Assembly: GCA_009746045.1 (NCBI GenBank)
Contig: RPFO01002048.1
Coordinates: 309,001 to 373,000 of the forward strand
Source: Mesostigma viride
Taxonomy: Eukaryota; Streptophyta; Mesostigmatophyceae; Mesostigmatales; Mesostigmataceae
DNA: 64,000 bases
Direction of reading: 5' to 3'
Part shown: one piece after another, positions 22,136 through 28,804 of the stretch
How the letters are laid out: the number at the start of each line of letters is the position of its first letter
Position numbering within the stretch: position 1 is the stretch's first letter
Translations under genes and position numbers: made by a program
The notes under the pieces: generated by a model
Told to the model about the DNA's origin: nothing
Databases searched by the model: none
What the model saw: the letters and a program-made list of their open reading frames with translations, nothing else

Positions 22136-23409
22136 TAGGGTTGTACCGAATAGTGTTCCGAATACCGAATATCCCCCGAATACCGAACCGAACACCGAAT
22201 ATGTTCAGTATACGGCGAACGGTCTGTCCGTCTGAACATATTCGGTATCGGTATCGGGAGGCAAGCTCTACTTCCGAATATGTTCGGTATCGAAATCGGA
22301 ACACCCTACTATTCGACGAATATATTCGTAGTTCCGAATATCGAATAGTAGTACCCCTACCAGCGGGCGGCGCAGCCTCCAGCCTCCACTCACCAGCTGG
22401 CGCGGTCATGCCTCCGCCGACTCAAGAGTTAGGCCAACGCCCAAAAGCTGAATGCACTATGCAGGGAAGGCAACTGTGCTCGTCTAAGTATTAAACACTA
22501 ATAATAAGTGTATCTCAATATATAATTATATAGGATGCGGATGGCGCTGCCTTCTATTCCCCCAACCACCGGCCTGACATCGTGGTGCTGGACTTTGAGG
22601 GGGGTGGCCGGCATCTGCTTATTGACGTTTCGGTGGCGCGGCCCTTGGCTCTTAGCCACGTGGCTGGGGCCTCCCTCACGGCAGGTTACACGGCGGACCG
22701 GGCGGAGCGGGCCAAGCTCCTGGCCTACGGCGACGTCGGGCACCATCGTGTGGTGCCCTTTGTCCTGGAGGAGTTTGGGGCCATGGGGCCCCTGACCTCC
22801 GCCTTCTTCAAGGAGTGTTGCCGGCTCCGGGAGGACCGGCTGGACCTGGAGGGCCAGCGGGCCCCATGGTCGGCGCGGACCTGGACGTCATATTGGCGTC
22901 AGCGCTTGTCGGTGGCGCTGACTCGGGCCATGGCGGACATCATGCTCCGCCGTACGCGGGCTGATTTTGCGGTGCAGCAGGGCTATTAGGTTCCTCCCGT
23001 TAGGCGTTTCCATTGGTCTTATCGTACTTCGTAGTATAGAGCTTTGACATGGCTCTGTATATAGGTTTATAGCTGGGCGTTTGCTTTGGTTTGAGTGATT
23101 TCACTCTGCTGTAAGTAATTATATTTTTAATATATAATTGATACAAAATAATTAATATAAGTCTCATTAATATAAATGATACAAGTTGTCTACCTAATAC
23201 GTTATAGTAGCTACTGTCGTCATTATTCGATCGGCGTCCGAATAGTTCGGAGAACTATTCGGTGTTCGATTCGGGAAGGGCCCTTCAGCTCCGAACATAT
23301 TCGGTATCGGTATCGGGAGGCTCCAAATATATTCGGCATCGGGTTCGGGGCACCCCCCTGGTCCGAGTATCCGATTCGGCAAGCCAAAACGCTATTCGGT
23401 ACAACCCTA
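22136..23409. mobile_element. hAT-like DNA element, 1.27 kb, with 8-bp duplication
   Basis: The TIR TAGGGTTGTACCGAATAG (18 bp) is at both ends. The duplicated target ACCAGCAT is at 22128-22135 and 23410-23417. The uninterrupted sequence exists in the sister repeat near 20685, proving insertion. An 8-bp duplication with TIRs starting TAGGG fits the hAT superfamily. Subterminal DNA is packed with TTCGGTATCGG-type motifs in both directions. There is no transposase; the centre is a captured coding fragment. Confidence 0.85.
22534..22989 (+). pseudogene. captured coding fragment, PD-(D/E)xK-like tail of a retroelement protein
   Basis: The frame begins right after TATAG, an acceptor-like site at 22533, and runs 151 codons to TAG. 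It reads RPDIVVLDFEGGGRHLLIDVSVARP. The P-D-I...(I)-D-V-S-V pattern resembles the restriction-like endonuclease core found at the C-terminus of some non-LTR retrotransposon proteins. AADRAERAKL-type helices and VPFVLEEFGAMG follow. GC-rich codon use contrasts with the AT-rich flanks of the element. It is probably an exon of another mobile element or host gene, picked up by the hAT-like element. The family assignment is tentative. Confidence 0.45.
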
Positions 23410-23627
23410 ACCAGCATTCGGCAAACTGCCCTTGTGACGAATGTCAGTGAAATTCAGGTCCGCCCAAAAGTTCCGTCAGCAAATTCAGCGGACTTGGCGC
23501 GTGAGTACAATTGAGATCCGCGGCGTCAGTACCGGGCCGCGGTATAGCAACCCGCACAAGGCTGCGGACGTCAGAATTACGCTAAAATCTGAATTGCGGA
23601 CGTGATAGATCACGGACGCGACAGCCT

Positions 23628-26600
23628 GCCGCGCTTGCGGCTGCTGTCGCGCCGCCCATGTGCTCTGCAATGAGGCCCGTCCCACCAGTGCTGTTGGGAT
23701 GCACGGCCGATGCTTATCACGCACAGCCCCCCCAGCTGCCGTGACCTCCCCCATCCGTACCTCCACCACCGCGTCGCGCAACCCAGCCTCGACCCGGTTG
23801 ACCGTCGAGACACGCACTGCCCCAGTGTCCGAGCTGTAGCAGCTCACTGGGATGCTTGCTTGGCGCATGGCGTCACCGTCTCTGTCAACGATGTACACCG
23901 CGCGGCCCTCCCACATGCGTACCTCGAGCCGCATGGGAAACATGACCTCCATGCCGACCAGCACGTCATACGATGACTGCTCGGTCACAATTAAGGGCAT
24001 TCACAGGGATGCAGGCCATGTCGGATGGCCTGAGCGGGTTGAGGATGACCATTACTTGGACCGCAGTCATGGCAAAGGGTTTAGCGGCAGGGCCCTGCCA
24101 GCCCGCCACGGACACATGACTGTCCCGCAGCCCGCCATTCTCCCTGGTTAGGTTGAGCAACTGGGCCAGCCGAGCACTGATGACGAGTGGCTGGGCCCCG
24201 CTGTCCAGTTTCACGACCAACTCATGGTCAGTACTGTAGACCACGTTGCTCAGGGGCTCCCCATGCCCCTGCGCCTGAAACGCCATTGCTGGCTCACCAT
24301 CCGGATATGAGGTGACAGTGGGTGCCCTAGGCACGACGCACGCCCGCTGCGCGTTGTCCAAGACACCATGAGCGACATGACCCACGACTACCGAAGCCGA
24401 TGCAGGGCGATGCCCAACAAATGTGGCTGTCTCAGCGTTGTGCAACCTACGGGCGTCCATTGTGTCAGCGTACCGCTGTACCTCTGACGCATGCGACCCG
24501 AGCACCTCCACGGCCCGCTGACCGAACCACTCGACCACTTGCCGGGGAGTGTATGCCGGCGTGTCCACGACCGATGGCATAGGGTATAATGGCAACAACC
24601 TGCGCCGCTGCTCTGCCCCAGCAGGATTGTCGTGTTCCAGGGTGGAGCCGGTCCGAGCGGGAGCCATGCGAAAGGACTGAGGCAACTGCCCCACAGTCTC
24701 ACTTGGCTGCCCCACCTGAAACGACGGTGGTGCACGTGCTTGCTTCCCGCGCGCGCCAACTGCGTGGATGTCCAACGCCATCACGTCGGCTGGCCGCCAG
24801 AAGTCCTCGTCCCTGTATTGAACCTGCGATCCCCCATCCTCCCTTTCACGCCCCCCCGCCTCGCCCGTCGGCTGAATGATGACCACCCCCGCGTCCACCT
24901 TCTTGTCCTCCACGTCCGCAAAGTGCACCCCCGGCGCTGGGCACTGCCCCGCCAGATGGGTTCGGACCGTTGCTGGGTGTGATTTCTTACACGCCTTGGG
25001 ACAATCACGTTTGATGTGCCCATCCTGACCGCACAGGAAGCAGCCCGATTTGCGCGCATCCGTCCTACCCGTCTGTGAGGACGTGCCCCCCCCAGCTCGC
25101 GTCGGGGCGGCAGCGTCCTTGTTGCCGCCAGCGGCGTTACCCTGGGTTGCATCATGCGATGAGGCGTTGCGAGACCCCCCTTGGTTCCTGCTAGCACCGT
25201 GGCCGCCTTGCGGGCGCGCTTGTCTTGTGGCAGACGACTCACCCGACTTGGCCTTGGTCAGCGCGTCGACCTTGGCCTGCAGCTCGGCCACCACCGTGCT
25301 TACCGAGATCCGGCCTTGCGCGTGTCGTCGCATCATGGCCCTGACCTCAATGCACAGTGACCGCAATCGCCACGGCTGGCCGTTGGGCGGCGTGGGCAGC
25401 TCCATCTCCTTGGAGCCTAGCGCTTGCAGCCATTTTTGACACGCCAGCTTTTCGGACCAGTCCTCCACTTCGCCGGCGAACTCCATGAGGCGCTCGTAAG
25501 ATTGCTCCGGGGTTTCACCCTCGGCTATCTTGAAACTGCGCCATTCACGCTCTGCCTTGATGGTCTCCACCGGGTATTCCTGGCGAAGGAGGTCCCACAG
25601 TTCCTCAGCAGGGTCGACACCATACATGATGTTGTCATAGTCGGGCTGGCCACGCCCGTCGAAGCCGAACCACACGTCCGTGTGACGCGTGTACAGCGAG
25701 ACCTCTCTCCACTGCTCCACCAGCCTAGCCACTCGCCTCAGCGTAAGGCCGTGAAAGAAGAAATGCATGTTGTTCATCACAAACTCATGCATTACAGCGC
25801 CTTGCGTAGTCATGTATTGCAGATCAATCCATGACTTGTACGCGTTGTAGGCCTGCGCCAGCGTGGCCAGATTGCCGGTTGTGGAGAACTTCTCGCGCAT
25901 GTCCACCCGTGGTAGGGTGGGCATCTTCGCGCCTTCAGGTATGAGGCGCACCCTTTGCGGGTACTGCACCCCATCGGCATCCTCCGGCGGTCGCTGAGCT
26001 GCGCGTCCCTGCGCCAGCGTGCTTGGGCGTGCTGCCTCCCGTACTCGGAAAGCCAGCGGCGTGGTTATGTCCTCCATGGGCGGAATGCGCCCGATTGGCA
26101 CACTTGACCACCGTGCAGTCGACCCGCCGGTCAGCGCCCCACCGCCTCGCCCAAACGGAATTGAGACCCCGCCTGGCAGCATGCGTCCTGGTGCACCCCT
26201 GCGTGGGTCCATCGCGCGCGCTAGCCCTGCCCCGTTCTCCTCGTGCAATCCGTCTCGCGCTTGATCGAAAGGCAGGCGCCTGGGCGCCAGCGTATACTCG
26301 CCCCGTGGCTGACCATCCGCCTCACCAAGCAAGTCGTGTTGGGTTAGCGACCCAGCCAAAACCCCCGGTTCCATCGAAGCCCTTCCCGCCGCATTACCTG
26401 AGGTTGGCGGCTGGTCCCGCTCCCTCGGCTCCGCGGTAACACCATTGGGCCCGGCATCGATGCCTGCCCGTCCCATGGTGTGGACTGCAGATGACGACCC
26501 TCTACGGCCACCAATCTGTCGGTCACTTCCCGCATTTGCAGCGCCAGTTGCTGCTGCAACTGTTGCGACTGTTGCTGCATCTGCGCTTGCATCTGCGCGA

Positions 26601-26757
26601 ACAGCGCCACCATACTCAGCGGCGCTTCTTGGTCGCGACTCCCACCCACTGCGGGTACGGCGGGAGGAATCCCGCCATTCGACCCCGGAGCGGACGTGTT
26701 GGCATCTGCTCTATTTGCATCCGCCATGGCTCGAGTCTGCGCTCGCGTCAGTGGCAT
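23628..26757 (-). CDS. gypsy-1 gag and aspartyl protease
   Basis: It starts at the ATG at 26757 (MPLTRAQTRAMAD) or 30 bases later. A Gln-rich coiled coil (QMQAQMQQQSQQLQQQLALQM) comes first. The frame shifts by one near 26440 and then runs 830 codons. A capsid-like region (REKFSTTGNLATL ... EWREVSLYTRHTDVW ... LWDLLRQEYPVE; DNA about 25900-25330) precedes a CCHC knuckle, CFLCGQDGHIKRDC (about 25045). The retropepsin part has VVKLDSGAQPLVIS (active-site D-S-G, about 24210) and, after a second one-base shift at 23966-24000, SSYDVLVGMEV. The frame then enters the methyltransferase. Gag packages RNA and the protease cuts the polyprotein. The two shifts could be programmed or mutational. Confidence 0.85.
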
Positions 26758-26991
26758 GCACCAGCTGACCGATGGGCAAAACAAGAACCAACAAGCCTAG
26801 GTTAGCCTGCCAGAAAAAGACAAGAGCCAGCAAATTCTGGCTAGTTCTATTTTCTTAAAATCTGTCTCAAGACACTTCCTTTACAAACTGTCAGCCAGGC
26901 CGTTCCCTGTACTGCTGATGGTTGATAAACACTAAAGCCAACGTCTTGGCTTCGAACAGAAGGAAGCAGACTACCGGGTAGTCTCTTCGAG

Positions 26992-28192
26992 TAACGAAAG
27001 GAGGGCTCTCAGCCGAGGACAAGGAACTGTCCCTCGTGCCTGATGACCACCTTATTGCCTCCCCTGCTATAGAATAATGCTTTCACAACACACACTTTGC
27101 ACAGTCTGATGATGAAGCCGCACATGCGGAATTTATTGAGAAAGTTAATACAATTACAACACGTTGATAGTCTCAATATCGATGCACTCCATGCTCACGA
27201 GCCCGCAGTTAGGCAGCGCTCCATGACATGCTACCGGCCTTGCTCCCAAGGAAAGGGAGAAACACGAAGGCCACTAACGAGAGACTCGAAGAGACTACAC
27301 GCTACGTGAGAGTCCTCTTCGACTATGAACCAAACCATTCGTCATGCCACACGCATGACACACGCCACACTTGTCAGTCCAGCCAGGAATGCCCAAACTA
27401 TCTTGCTGTCTGAACCATGCAAATAGAAACTGCATTCCAGTTGCCGTCCTGGCTTTCTACCACACATGCCAACAAAAGCAGGAAGGCATCCCGACAAATC
27501 TAAATTGCTACCCTGTTGCCGATCTCATCTCCTAGAGGCTCCGGCATTTCTGTCCCTGGGAATGTCCGGCATTGAGTCACGACCACCAAGGTCGAAGCAT
27601 AATATCCTTCAAACAATCTGCACGCTCACACCTTGCGTGTGAGTGGCCCAGCAAACATTGCTTCTAATCTTTCCTTTCTAGAAGAAATCCCTTTGTAGGG
27701 CTGCCAGCGATTTCGCATTCATTCCAGCGATCTGGCTCCGCACCGCAAATTTTCCTTTTCCATTTTCTGTCCAGTCCTCATAACGTTGACCCGCTATTCT
27801 ACACCACAAAGACACCTGGCCTGTCAATAGCCTCGGCGCTGTTGAAGTCCAGCAGTCCAGCAGTCCAGCTCCAGCTCCAGCTCCAGCTCCAGCTCCAGCT
27901 CCAGCTCCAGCTCCAGCTCCAGCTCCAGCTGTCCACTAACTCGCGTATGATCCTCTCGACGCTGCGCACTTGTGCTGCCGTCCGCTCAAGTACGTCAGTG
28001 CTGCGCGCCCAGCCGTGCCTGGCCCGGCGCGCGCGCACGTGCACTTTCGTCCGCTCTTATGCTGCAAGTGCTAGTGTCCCCCCCCCGGTCACTAGCCTTT
28101 GTCGAAAATGCGCAGAAAACAAATTCCTTGCGCACGTCACCGGTATTGTGCATAGCATGGGCGCCCGGATGACATAGCTCGCGTCCGTGACA
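26992..28192 (-). repeat. gypsy-1 5' long repeat A1
   Basis: A 1.2 kb direct repeat of 6250-7415. The main difference is the (AGCTCC)n tract at 27865-27930 (about 14 units, against about 8). The leader on the element strand starts CTCGAAGAGACTACC, identical to gypsy-2. The outer edge (TGTCACGG on the - strand) abuts the right end of the piggyBac-like element. Confidence 0.88.
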
Positions 28193-28220
28193 GCCCTTTT
28201 GGGGTGTCATGTCCCCTTAA

Positions 28221-28800
28221 AGTCAACGTGATTTTCAATCCGTTGCGCGCCTCTAGCATGACCACCGTGTCCGCGTATGCGCTGGTGGTCAACAAGTGTG
28301 GATATTCCGCACTACTCGGGGTGGATGTCCTTGCTCGCGCCATGGTAATTCAGGTGGACTATAGGGCGGAGGAGGCATCTTACATCCCTGATTGGGATGG
28401 GGCTGGCCTGAAGCGGGCCAGTGTGCCGGCCCGTCTCATGCTTCAGTTCTTCAGCCCGGGCTGCACGCCTCAACCCTTCAGCGGCTGCGGGCGTGGTGGA
28501 GGTCAGCATGGTGGAGGTACGGGCGGCGGGCTCATCGGCGTGGGACAAGCATCGGACGGTGCTGCCTCAGCCAACGGCGAGCATTGCCAAGATGCGCACG
28601 CAGTGGTCGCTGGATGCTGTGACGTCCACGCGGCAGCTGGCTAAGAATGCGCAAGTGGGTGACTGAAGCCGTCGTCACCATTCCTCAGATGGCCAGCCAT
28701 GGCCTCACTTTAAGGTGCAACCGGGTGTCTCAGATGGAGGCCCAAGGTAATTTTTCTGCTGCAATCTTATACCGCAGGCCCCTGATTTTGACAAGGGTGC
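28221..28800 (+). pseudogene. gypsy-2 protease C-terminal part and linker to methyltransferase
   Basis: Directly after the TTAA the frame reads VNVIFNPLRASSMTTV ... GYSALLGVDVLARAMVIQ. It aligns with gypsy-1 VMVILNPLRPSDMACI ... SSYDVLVGMEVMF and contains the conserved LLG turn of retropepsins. Later parts align in other frames (WDKHRTVLPQPTAS; MRKWVTEAVVT with gypsy-1 LRQHVTNAVRQ; QGNFSAA with EGNFCAD), so at least two frameshifts separate protease from methyltransferase in this copy. Confidence 0.75.
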
Positions 28801-28804
28801 GGTA

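Larger units (their letters stand above)
19739..23623 (-). mobile_element. element B: non-autonomous split-repeat retroelement in gypsy-1
   Basis: It is flanked by the 4-bp duplication GCCT (19735-19738 and 23624-23627), and its ends read TGTCGCGT...ACGCGACA. On the - strand: long repeat A1 (23623-21360, holding a hAT-like insert), internal 21359-21011, block B1 (21010-20916), GC, long repeat A2 (20913-19932, 982 bp), an inverted copy of B (19930-19836) and direct copy B2 (19833-19739). There is no coding capacity. Excision with one GCCT restores the gypsy-1 frame exactly. Ends and layout match gypsy-1, so gypsy-1-type machinery probably moved it (inference). Confidence 0.85.
6110..28192 (-). 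mobile_element. gypsy-1: Ty3/gypsy retrotransposon with methyltransferase and PHD finger, split-repeat ends
   Basis: Reading on the - strand the order is: long repeat A1 (28192-26992), leader, gag-protease (26757-23628), insertion of element B, methyltransferase and RT start (19734-17736), insertion of the 7.4 kb TIR element, RT-RNase H (10313-9606), integrase and PHD finger (9605-7586), block B1 (7558-7418), GC, long repeat A2 (7415-6250), block B2 (6250-6110). A1 and A2 are almost identical apart from the (AGCTCC)n copy number and a few small indels, so the insertion is recent. The outer ends read TGTC...GACA. No clear target duplication is visible: the flanks are ...AAAAGTGC and GCCCTTTT, sharing only GC. 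Confidence 0.88.
4228..28220. mobile_element. piggyBac-like element (TTAA target duplication) now containing gypsy-1
   Basis: Both edges carry TTAA (4228-4231 and 28217-28220), followed inward by a 15-bp inverted repeat, GGGGACATGACACCC. Removing the insert and one TTAA restores the gypsy-2 protease frame (MTAVKVNVIFNPLR), which aligns with gypsy-1. TTAA duplication is the hallmark of piggyBac-type transposition. The element's own DNA is 4232-6109 on the left and about 24 bases on the right (28193-28216), because gypsy-1 inserted next to its right end. I recognise no transposase in the 1.9 kb left arm, so it is probably non-autonomous. Confidence 0.75.

Noticed and set aside
22141-22494. Frame rich in RYR/FGI residues in the hAT-like element
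   Set aside because: It is produced by the dense subterminal TTCGGTATCGG motifs. There is no transposase signature.
6109-28194. GC on both sides of gypsy-1 as a 2-bp target duplication
   Set aside because: Two bases are too few to distinguish from chance, and the next bases differ. I treat the duplication as not found.
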